A stretch of 20,532 bases of DNA from a virus. Below the pieces are notes generated by a model, which saw only the letters and a list, made by a program, of their open reading frames with translations, made no database searches and was not told the origin of the DNA. Both the position numbers and the translations under genes were made by a program. Positions 11,431-19,143 of this stretch are shown in pieces. The DNA lies in the IMG/VR virus record IMGVR_UViG_3300025828_000255, positions 1-20,532 of that record; one strand, 5' to 3'. Every line of letters starts with the position of its first letter. Positions within the stretch are counted from its first letter, which is position 1.

Positions 11431-13307
11431 TGGATCAGTATCAACAGTTTATACACAAGAGTAGGTACGCACGTTGGCTACCAGAGCAGGGCAGACGAGA
11501 GCGTTGGGATGAGACAGTCAACAGATACGTAGACTTCTGGAAAGACCGTGGACAGATAAACGATAAGGAAGCACTTAAGTTATTCAATGCTATCTTTAAC
11601 CTAGAGGTCATGCCTAGTATGCGCTGTATGATGACAGCAGGTGAGGCACTGAACAAGGACAACGTAGCAGGGTTTAACTGTAGCTACCTACACATTGATT
11701 CACCACGTAGCTTTGACGAGCTTATGTATGTACTGATGTGCGGCACAGGTGTAGGCTTTAGTGTTGAACGTAACTTCATCAACAAGCTACCTGTAGTGGC
11801 TGAGACATTCCACAAGACTGACAGTGTGATCGTTGTGTCTGACAGCAAGATAGGTTGGGCATCTGCATTCCGTGAGCTTATCAGTCTACTGTACGCAGGG
11901 AAGATACCCAAGTGGGACATGAGTAAGGTACGGGAGTCAGGTGCTAGACTCAAGACATTCGGTGGTCGAGCCAGTGGGCCAGAGCCTCTTGATGATTTGT
12001 TCCACTTCTGCGTAGGTATCTTCCAGAAGGCCGCAGGTCGCAAGCTGACATCCATTGAGTGCCATGATGTATGCTGTAAGATTGCTGACATCGTAGTTGT
12101 TGGTGGTGTGCGTAGGTCAGCCCTGATTAGCCTGTCTAACCTGTCAGATCCACGTATGGCTAAGGCTAAGAACGGCAACTGGTGGGACACAGAAGGGCAG
12201 CGTAGGCTTGCTAACAACAGCGTAGCGTACACTGAGAAGCCAGACTTTGAGTCATTCCTTGCAGAGATGCAGAACATGTACGAGTCTAAGGCAGGAGAGC
12301 GTGGTATCTTCAGTCGAGTAGCGGCACAGAAGATTGCAGGACGTAACGGTAGGCGTGACCCTGAGCAGGACTTCGGTACTAACCCATGCTCTGAGATTAT
12401 CCTACGCAGTAATCAGTTCTGTAACTTGTCAGAGATTGTAGTACGTCCTGATGATGATCTAGCTTCGTTAAAAAGAAAGTGTGAAGTGGCGGCTATCATT
12501 GGTACACTACAGGCTACGCTGACAGACTTCCGGTACTTACGGAATGTATGGAAGAGAAATACGGAAGAGGAAGCACTGCTAGGCGTGAGCATGACAGGGA
12601 TTATGGATCACTACTTATTAGGTAAAAACTCACCTGACTTGGAGAAGTGGCTTGAACAGATACGTGACGTTGCTATTAAGACTAATGAGAAGTGGGCTAC
12701 TAAACTTGGAATTAATCAGTCTGCGGCTATTACTTGTGTTAAGCCTAGCGGTACAGTATCTCAGCTTGTCGATAGTGCTAGTGGTATCCATCCTCGCTTC
12801 TCTGAGCATTACATTCGCAGAGTACGTAGCGACAAGAAAGACCCGCTTGCACAGTTTATGCAAACAACAGGATTCCCAGTAGAGCAAGACTTGATGAGCC
12901 AAGCGTCACTGGTGTTCAGCTTCCCCATCAAAGCACCTGAAGAAAGTATTAAGGTTAATGATATTGATGCTCTGCAACAACTGAGGCTATGGAAGAAGTA
13001 CCAAGAATTCTGGTGTGAGCATAAACCAAGCATTACTGTTTACTACACAGACGATGAGTTCTTGGAAGTTGCACAGTGGATATGGAATAACTTTGATCTG
13101 TGTAGTGGTATTAGTCTGTTGCCGTATAGCGATCATGTATATCAACAAGCTCCGTATGAGGACATAGACGCTGAGAAGTATGAGGAGTTACTTGCGGCTA
13201 TGCCAGAGGGGGTGAACTGGGATGATCTGGAACACTTTGAGAAAGAGGATAACACGACAGGGAGTCAGGAGTTAGCGTGTGTAGGTGGTGCATGTGAGAT
13301 AGTTTAG
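11430..13307 (+). CDS. nrdJ: Adenosylcobalamin-dependent (class II) ribonucleotide reductase
   Basis: 625 residues from a GTG overlapping the previous stop, with GAGGAG upstream. The enzyme reduces ribonucleotides to deoxynucleotides using a B12-derived radical. Visible parts: GFNCSYLHID with C84 (one of the redox pair), the active-site loop NPCSEI with C320 (thiyl-radical cysteine) and E322, C331 eleven residues on (partner of C84, same spacing as C408/C419 in the Lactobacillus enzyme), KPSGT in the phosphate-binding region, and a C-terminal CVGGAC (C617, C622) that re-reduces the active site. This matches the monomeric, triphosphate-type class II form. The host must supply or import cobalamin. 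It is the last gene before the terminator at 13327. Confidence 0.95.
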   Translation: MDQYQQFIHKSRYARWLPEQGRRERWDETVNRYVDFWKDRGQINDKEALKLFNAIFNLEVMPSMRCMMTAGEALNKDNVAGFNCSYLHIDSPRSFDELMYVLMCGTGVGFSVERNFINKLPVVAETFHKTDSVIVVSDSKIGWASAFRELISLLYAGKIPKWDMSKVRESGARLKTFGGRASGPEPLDDLFHFCVGIFQKAAGRKLTSIECHDVCCKIADIVVVGGVRRSALISLSNLSDPRMAKAKNGNWWDTEGQRRLANNSVAYTEKPDFESFLAEMQNMYESKAGERGIFSRVAAQKIAGRNGRRDPEQDFGTNPCSEIILRSNQFCNLSEIVVRPDDDLASLKRKCEVAAIIGTLQATLTDFRYLRNVWKRNTEEEALLGVSMTGIMDHYLLGKNSPDLEKWLEQIRDVAIKTNEKWATKLGINQSAAITCVKPSGTVSQLVDSASGIHPRFSEHYIRRVRSDKKDPLAQFMQTTGFPVEQDLMSQASLVFSFPIKAPEESIKVNDIDALQQLRLWKKYQEFWCEHKPSITVYYTDDEFLEVAQWIWNNFDLCSGISLLPYSDHVYQQAPYEDIDAEKYEELLAAMPEGVNWDDLEHFEKEDNTTGSQELACVGGACEIV

Positions 13308-13326
13308 ATATAACATGTTACAACTT

Positions 13327-13349
13327 GGGGGCGTAATGCCCCCTTTTTT
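13327..13349 (+). terminator. Intrinsic terminator of the plus-strand genes
   Basis: GGGGGC (13327-13332), loop GTAAT, GCCCCC (13338-13343), then six T. It stands 20 bases after the reductase stop. On the minus strand no U-tract follows the stem, so it is one-directional. The T-run touches the stop codon (13348-13350) of the convergent virion gene. Confidence 0.92.
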
Positions 13350-16300
13350 ATTGCATCGCTCTTTTCAAACGCTCTTTCCTTCTTTGCTGTGCTTCTTGTT
13401 CTCTTTTCTTTTCTATAGTCTTTTCAGCACCGCCTAACATAAAGGTGTATATGTCTTGACCAACAATAGGAAGTTTAGTTACTACCTTTTTAACCGCATC
13501 GTAGTCTTGTTCTTCATCGTCAGCTAGTTCCATAGCTGCTTTACCTACCATATCAACCAAACCTAAACTTGCAGGAGTTAGTTGAGATTTTATAAATTCA
13601 CCATACTCTCCGTTTGCTAAGTGACGTTCCCTTTGGTACTTACTTAAGAATACAATATCCATAAGTGCCTGTACCCAAGCGTCTGAAGCTGTGTCTGCAA
13701 ATGTAGAAGCGTCTGTAAAATCTACAGCCATACCTTCTGTATCAAAGCCTGACTTAACGTAGTTTCTTACGTCTTGTACAGTAGCGTTAGCTGTACCCAT
13801 GATTAAAGCATAACGAGTAGCGTTGACTAAAGCCTCTTGTTTGTTCCCTTTCCTGTATTCATTGACAATATCTTTTCTAACTAAGCCTAACTGCTTAAGC
13901 ATGTAAGATTTCATAGCGTAAAAAATACGCCCGTTAGGAACCTCTAAGTAGGCTTTAGGCATCTCTGATAAAGAGATAGGCTGAACTTCCGACAACTCGT
14001 TCCAAAGCATGAGCTTTACGTTGTCATTTACCTCACCTTTCTTCAGAGACTCCATCAGTTTAACAGTCTCGTCTCCAAACACTTCATCCCATTTCTTTAT
14101 AAAAGCAGAAGGGTTCTTTTCAGCTAGTTTTTGATATTTATTATAGGAAGAATTAATGAAGATACGCTTACCGCTTCTATCAATCTTAGTAAATAGAGAT
14201 CCTTTCATGGTCGCATCAAGAGCCTTACTGAAACCATCCACGTTGCCAAACTCTATAGAGGTACGGTTCAGCAGACCTAAATCTTCTGGTTTAACCCTAG
14301 AGCCTTTTATTCCTGTCGCTATTTCTTTGATTGTATTTCCTAAGCCGTTGACATATACAGAACTACCTACGTCAGCTAACTGTATTAAGGCTGATCTAAA
14401 GTTAGCAAGCAGTGCCATGTTTTGTATATCTCTAACAGAAGCTAGTGTCCTGTTCATGGCTCTTTCGCCACCGTCAAAACGAGCAGTAAGTAAAGCCCTT
14501 AAGTTATCTTCTTGTGTATGGTTGAGTTCACCCTTTGCTCTCATCTGAGCTAACATCTCGCCAATGCTTTCACTTAAGTCTACAGTGTCTGTACCTTTAA
14601 CCTTCTTTAAAGAGTTCTGTTGGTTAAAGAACTGACGTTTAGCTATCTCTCTCTCCATTCGTTGAGTATAGATAGTCAAAGCTGTAGGAGCATCGTGATA
14701 AAACTCTCGCAGCTTGGGGGTTACTTCTTGGATAGTACGAGAAGCCTCTGTTCTTTTAGTAGGTAGTCCTGTTTTACTACCCGCTAGGATACGATTGTAG
14801 ACATCTGATACTACACTATCATCAAGCTCATTTACTTCTACCCCTTTCTTCTTAGCGATCTTTGCTAATGCCCTATCTGCTACGGACACTCCCGCAGTGC
14901 CTACCGCTTCTTGGATACCTTGCAGGTCTTTAATCACACGGGGGAAAAAGTTGACTCTCCTTCCTATCTTCATACCAGAAGCTAATGCTCTCTTGTGGAT
15001 GTCATCAAGAAGTTCAACTATTGGGCCATTCTTTTCTACACCTTGTGCGTTTTTAATTTTAAACTGCTTAGTCAATTCAGGGAAGTTTTCATCCGCTATC
15101 TTAAGTGCTGTCTTAAACTGACCGTTATTTAAAGCGTCTTGAAAGTCAAGATACTTAGCTTTAATCTCTGGATTCTTTTCTTTCTTAATTAATCTTGTAG
15201 TGTATTGTAAAAAAGGTTGAGTCTTAGTTTGAGTATTAGCCGTATTTACTGCTGATCTAAATTCATACTCACGCATTAAGTTACCAACACGTTGACTGTT
15301 TAATTTAATAACCTGCTGTAAGGGAGCCGCAAGCTCATCCCAAGCCTTACCTATCATAGTAGTGGAAGCTAAAGGATTATTACGAGCAGCTACTACTTTA
15401 GCAGCGTCATCTAACGTAGGTATTACAGGTGCGCCTAAAGTAGAATTATTATAAACTACTAAAGCGTCCTTGTTCTTTAGACCCATCTCTTTTAAAACAG
15501 TAGGTATTATCTCTTCTTCAGGAACATTAGCCACAACTTTGTCAGCTATCTTATCATTCATTTTAGCAACAACAGAGTTAGCAGCTTTAGTAGATCCTGT
15601 TTTAGAAGCAATAGCTTTGGTTTTATTTGTTACGTAGTTGACTGTGTTTTTGGTTTTCTCTGCCACAGCTTTAGTGGTTCTTATTGGTGCAGCTAAAGGA
15701 GGCGTAAGTAAAGCCCCTGCTGCTGTGTGAAGGCCTAACGTTTTTACGTCATAATCTCCTGAAGTTATCTGTCTCGTTAGTTCAGAAGAACCAGAGATAG
15801 CTGCTCCACTACCTACCATAGTTGTAAGAGCGCGGCCAATAGGTATTGCAGTAGTGAGTGAGCCTAATTCAGCACCTACACTACCTATAGTGTCTGATGT
15901 AACATCTTTACCTATTTGAGATTGAACAGCTAAAGTATCAGCATGTCTTTCCTGCGCCTCAGAAACTCTTAGTTTTTCTATATGTTGTATTCTTTCTTGA
16001 TAGGACATGGTGTCCATGAAGGCATCACCAAACCTTTCACGAGGGTGCATCAACCTAGCACCTTCTAAAGTGCCGTAAGCTGTGGAGCTAGGAGAATCTA
16101 CTGGCCCTAGTATGTTATCTTCAGCGTCTACCCACACAGAAGTAGGCGCAAAGGCTTCAGTTGCTCTGCTCAAGCGACCTATATCAGCAGACCCTTGATC
16201 CCAAGCAGCAGCCATCTCGTCTATGCGGGTAATCCTTTCACCTGACGGAGTTTCCCTGTAGTCTGGAGTATCCGTAACGCCTATCCAATCACCTAGTCTA

Positions 16301-16473
16301 CGTAAAGGTTCAAGCATTAAGAAAGGCGCAAACTCCAAAGGACGTTGACTACCTTCCTCTGTGACATATGGAGTTGCTTCTGTAGGGGTTTCAACAACTG
16401 TAAAACCTTCAGGTACAATAGAAGACTTAGAAACAGGAGTTTCAACAACTGTAAAACCTTCAGGTACTTTCAT
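13348..16473 (-). CDS. Large internal virion / DNA-ejection protein
   Basis: 1041 residues from the ATG at 16473, chosen because it forms the same TAATG overlap seen at the other junctions; an ATG 15 bases upstream is also possible, and neither has a strong ribosome-binding site. The N-terminus holds a tandem VPEGFTVVETP (residues 3-13 and 20-30). Then come polar helical stretches, a glycine/alanine-rich hydrophobic part (about 195-260), long charged helices, and a very basic C-terminus (KKREQEAQQRRKERLKRAMQ). No lysozyme or transglycosylase motif is seen. Size, position after two alanine/glutamine-rich virion proteins and helical composition match T7 gp16-type or P22 ejection proteins that enter the cell envelope with the DNA. 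Confidence 0.65.
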   Translation of the reverse strand: MKVPEGFTVVETPVSKSSIVPEGFTVVETPTEATPYVTEEGSQRPLEFAPFLMLEPLRRLGDWIGVTDTPDYRETPSGERITRIDEMAAAWDQGSADIGRLSRATEAFAPTSVWVDAEDNILGPVDSPSSTAYGTLEGARLMHPRERFGDAFMDTMSYQERIQHIEKLRVSEAQERHADTLAVQSQIGKDVTSDTIGSVGAELGSLTTAIPIGRALTTMVGSGAAISGSSELTRQITSGDYDVKTLGLHTAAGALLTPPLAAPIRTTKAVAEKTKNTVNYVTNKTKAIASKTGSTKAANSVVAKMNDKIADKVVANVPEEEIIPTVLKEMGLKNKDALVVYNNSTLGAPVIPTLDDAAKVVAARNNPLASTTMIGKAWDELAAPLQQVIKLNSQRVGNLMREYEFRSAVNTANTQTKTQPFLQYTTRLIKKEKNPEIKAKYLDFQDALNNGQFKTALKIADENFPELTKQFKIKNAQGVEKNGPIVELLDDIHKRALASGMKIGRRVNFFPRVIKDLQGIQEAVGTAGVSVADRALAKIAKKKGVEVNELDDSVVSDVYNRILAGSKTGLPTKRTEASRTIQEVTPKLREFYHDAPTALTIYTQRMEREIAKRQFFNQQNSLKKVKGTDTVDLSESIGEMLAQMRAKGELNHTQEDNLRALLTARFDGGERAMNRTLASVRDIQNMALLANFRSALIQLADVGSSVYVNGLGNTIKEIATGIKGSRVKPEDLGLLNRTSIEFGNVDGFSKALDATMKGSLFTKIDRSGKRIFINSSYNKYQKLAEKNPSAFIKKWDEVFGDETVKLMESLKKGEVNDNVKLMLWNELSEVQPISLSEMPKAYLEVPNGRIFYAMKSYMLKQLGLVRKDIVNEYRKGNKQEALVNATRYALIMGTANATVQDVRNYVKSGFDTEGMAVDFTDASTFADTASDAWVQALMDIVFLSKYQRERHLANGEYGEFIKSQLTPASLGLVDMVGKAAMELADDEEQDYDAVKKVVTKLPIVGQDIYTFMLGGAEKTIEKKREQEAQQRRKERLKRAMQ
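16388..16467. repeat. Direct repeat in the start of the large ejection-protein gene
   Basis: A 29-bp word is present twice without mismatch, at 16388-16416 and 16439-16467, offset by 51 bp (17 codons). It encodes the duplicated VPEGFTVVET segment. Identity at the DNA level suggests a recent duplication. Confidence 0.85.
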
Positions 16474-17750
16474 TATAGAGACACCCATTGTCCGTTACGT
16501 AAAATTTTTCTATTACCTTGTCTGTCCGCTATGATAGTTCCTTCAACTACCTCTCCTTCTCCTAAAGGCTGTTGAGTACCCGCAGCTACTCCTGCCGCAG
16601 TTTCTTCAGGGTCTAAACCTCCCTTACTTTCAGGGGCAGGTTTTAAACGATAAATATCTCCCTTCAAAATACTACGTTCCTCTTTGGGAGTTTCTTCAAT
16701 CCTGTTAATATACAGTTCTTGAACAGCTTGTTTTCTAGCTTCAGGTTCGTTGAGTCCATCCTTTTTTACTATTTCATTTGTTCTTGCAGCGACATCATCA
16801 ATTAACTGCTCTTGTTCGTAAGGCGTTAAGTTATTAAAGGCAGAGTTATCATAACCTGCACGATTACCTGCATTCAGTAATTGAAACCGCGCATCTTCAG
16901 AATCTTGTCTAGTGATTGTTACTCCTGCTTTAGTTTCATCTGTGTATTTTTTAGCGTCTGTAGGTAGAGCAGTGTACTTTGTACTTCCGTCAGCGTTTAC
17001 ACCTGAAGGGTACATAAGTTGTTTCGGTTGTTTACCTATTTTAGTTTCAGCAGCCCATACTGTTACACCAGAAGGTAACACATATTTTGTAGAACTGTCT
17101 CGTGTTACGTTAGGGTCAGGAACAAGAGACTTGGCTATGGTGTTAAACTCTGTAGTGGTACTCTCTCCATAATCTCCTGCTTCTACTTCAGCATAGATAG
17201 GGTGGTCATCAGGAACGCCTTGACCTTGTAATAATCTTCTTTGTGTTTTAATAGTAGCAGGTAGTTGAGCTTCTGCTTTAAGTCTTTTAGCTTCTAAGTC
17301 CCTAGCGTCACGCTCTAAGGCCATAACTATTTGTTGTCCTTGCGCTAAAGGAAGTGTCTTATCCATCACTCTCTGAGCATTATCAGGATCACCTAATTTA
17401 ACTAAAGCCTCTGCTATTGCTGTCCTTGTGTTTCCCTCTACTGACAACTCACGTATAGCAGCCGCAGTCTTAGCTGCCCCTGTTAAATCACCAGTAGCCT
17501 GTTGTAACTGCGCAACCTTACGCAGATCATCAGGATTACTCAGGTCTAACTGAGCCATAGCCATCTGTAGTTGTTCAGCAGTAGAGCGTGGGTCTTTACC
17601 CATTGCTCCCATTAAACCTCTACGCATACCCTCTGCTCGTTGTGCGCCAAAGGCTAATCGCTGTTGTGCTGCATTGCCGCCCATGCCCATAGGGTCAGGA
17701 CGTTGACTTGAGATTCCCGTAAGGAGTCCTGCAATATCTTGTCTAGCCAT
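16473..17750 (-). CDS. Probable internal virion protein (425 aa)
   Basis: The start is the ATG at 17750, inside a TAATG overlap with the preceding gene and behind AGGAGGA; a longer reading with seven more residues is less likely. The N-terminus (MARQDIAGLLTG, then QQRLAFGAQRAEGMRRGLMG) is rich in Gly, Met and Gln. A helical, alanine-rich middle (about 50-190) is followed by a more beta-like part (KYVLPSGVTVWAAE, KQLMYPSGVN) and an acidic, proline-containing end. No enzyme motif is seen. The place between two other virion proteins and the composition suggest an ejection protein like T7 gp15 or a P22 analogue. The specific assignment is inference. Confidence 0.6.
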   Translation of the reverse strand: MARQDIAGLLTGISSQRPDPMGMGGNAAQQRLAFGAQRAEGMRRGLMGAMGKDPRSTAEQLQMAMAQLDLSNPDDLRKVAQLQQATGDLTGAAKTAAAIRELSVEGNTRTAIAEALVKLGDPDNAQRVMDKTLPLAQGQQIVMALERDARDLEAKRLKAEAQLPATIKTQRRLLQGQGVPDDHPIYAEVEAGDYGESTTTEFNTIAKSLVPDPNVTRDSSTKYVLPSGVTVWAAETKIGKQPKQLMYPSGVNADGSTKYTALPTDAKKYTDETKAGVTITRQDSEDARFQLLNAGNRAGYDNSAFNNLTPYEQEQLIDDVAARTNEIVKKDGLNEPEARKQAVQELYINRIEETPKEERSILKGDIYRLKPAPESKGGLDPEETAAGVAAGTQQPLGEGEVVEGTIIADRQGNRKILRNGQWVSL

Positions 17751-18910
17751 TAGTTTCTTCCTCCTAACCAACTAGGTAGGCTTCCTTGTAGATCGCCAAC
17801 AATCCCAGTTAAAAGTCCTTCAACGCCTTCTAGCGCAGGTGCGTCTTTATCAAGTATTCTATTAATAAGCTGCTCTTGCATAGTAGCTTCTCTACCTAAC
17901 AACGAATCTAATATAGAAGCACCTTGCTGTAGTTGTAAACGATTAGCTAAGTCTTCAGCCTGTAGTCTAGACTCTAGTCCACCCAAGCCCATCTGTGTAG
18001 CCAACTCTGTACCAGTTCTGCGGCCAATGTCAGCAAACCCTGCGGGAACTTGACTAGCTGTCAATAACCCTAATGCTTGAGCTTGTGGCTGATAACCTGC
18101 GGCCTGTAGCATACCGCCTAGCTGACCTGCTTGTAACTGCTCTGCCTGTGACTGCTGTCTAGCGGCTAAGTTAGCACGAGCCATAGCTTCCTGTCGTGCA
18201 GTCTCTTGAGCTAGTAACTCAGGGGAAGCACCACCGTAGGCGGCAGAGGACAGCCCTAGACGCCCTTGTGATAGCAGACGCTCTTCCAATGCTAGACGCT
18301 GACGTTCCTCTTCAGGACGCTGTACGGCTCTCATCTGCTCAAATAGCTGTGCTTGTGCTGTAGCAGGGTCTACACCTACCTGACCAAACAATCCTGTAGC
18401 TTGTTGCTGTAGTTGCTGTTGTGCAGCTTGTTGCTCTGGAGATAAACCAATAGCGAAGCCACCTTCAGGCGTGGTAGTCACATTAGCCAAGTCACTGGTA
18501 ACAGTGTATGGTCTAAACTCTGTACCTGCTACTGCTTGCTCACCTAAAACTTGAGCAGCTTGTTGAGCCTCACGGCCTAACTGTTGCGCCCCCGCAATGT
18601 TTTCTTGTCCTAAGTAAAACTCACCACCTGCTCGTAGCAAGCCGCCTAAATCAAAACCAGAAGTAGAAGTAGGAGCCATGTTGTTCACTGCGTTTGATGC
18701 TGCAAAAGAAGCGTCTACAGGATTAGGGCTAGTGTTTGTAAGTACATTAGGAACAGGGTTATAGTTAGGAGTAGTCCCTGTACTTCCAAAAGCAGAACCA
18801 AAAGTTGACTGCGATGTTACTGTTGGTCGAGGCCTGTTGGCGTATTCTTGTTCCAACGCTGCTCTAGTTTCAGGCGTGTCTATTCTTAATTGATTGTAAT
18901 TAACAGCCAT
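17750..18910 (-). CDS. Probable internal virion protein, Gln/Ala-rich (386 aa)
   Basis: Starts in a TAATG overlap behind GGAGGG. After a disordered Ser/Thr/Pro/Asn-rich region (residues 28-75), a glycine-rich segment (GFDLGGLLRAGGEFYLGQEN, about 84-103) leads into long Gln/Ala-rich helices (EQQAAQQQLQQQATGLFGQV and similar, about 110-340). The pattern of small-residue helices with repeated GL/AG turns is common in small ejection proteins of podoviruses (T7 gp14, P22 gp7/gp20 roles). No catalytic residues are recognised. The next two genes are also probable ejection proteins, giving the usual set of three. Confidence 0.6.
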   Translation of the reverse strand: MAVNYNQLRIDTPETRAALEQEYANRPRPTVTSQSTFGSAFGSTGTTPNYNPVPNVLTNTSPNPVDASFAASNAVNNMAPTSTSGFDLGGLLRAGGEFYLGQENIAGAQQLGREAQQAAQVLGEQAVAGTEFRPYTVTSDLANVTTTPEGGFAIGLSPEQQAAQQQLQQQATGLFGQVGVDPATAQAQLFEQMRAVQRPEEERQRLALEERLLSQGRLGLSSAAYGGASPELLAQETARQEAMARANLAARQQSQAEQLQAGQLGGMLQAAGYQPQAQALGLLTASQVPAGFADIGRRTGTELATQMGLGGLESRLQAEDLANRLQLQQGASILDSLLGREATMQEQLINRILDKDAPALEGVEGLLTGIVGDLQGSLPSWLGGRN

Positions 18911-19143
18911 TAGTACGACCCTCCAGTAATTGTGTCAGCCGTTAATGTACCTGTGACGTTCACGGTAGCGGCTGTTACAGTACCTGTGAAAGTAGGACTA
19001 GCAGTGTCAGCTTTAGTAGCACTGGCAGTGGCAATGTTGTTAAACTCAGTGTCGATCTCTGTACCTCTCACAATCTTAGCAGCATTGCCTGAAGGGAGAG
19101 AATCCTTTGTAGCAAAGTTAGTTGTCTTAGTGTAATTAGACAT
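18910..19143 (-). CDS. Short tail-fibre-like virion protein (77 aa)
   Basis: The opening MSNYTKTTNFATKDSLPSGN, then RGTEIDTEFNNIATA, then KADTASPTFTGTVTAATVNV and a final TGTLTADTITGGSY, is the N-terminal head plus fibre-repeat motif seen in marine phage tail fibres. Here it ends after only 77 residues, so the long shaft and tip are missing. It could be an accessory fibre collar, a small head-tail decoration, or the head of a fibre whose remainder was lost. It starts in a TAATG overlap behind AGGGAG, between the gp10-like tail protein and the ejection proteins. Confidence 0.65.
   Translation of the reverse strand: MSNYTKTTNFATKDSLPSGNAAKIVRGTEIDTEFNNIATASATKADTASPTFTGTVTAATVNVTGTLTADTITGGSY

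Noticed and set aside
11684-12277. 197-codon minus-strand reading frame opposite the reductase gene
   Set aside because: It lies entirely within the strongly supported reductase gene, has no recognisable motif and no gene-like context.
13327-13349. Bidirectional terminator
   Set aside because: On the minus strand the stem is followed by AAGTTG, not by a U-tract, so only the plus-strand function is supported.
13348-16473. Lysozyme or transglycosylase domain in the large ejection protein
   Set aside because: I looked for the catalytic Glu context and the usual glycine/tyrosine motifs near either end and found none.
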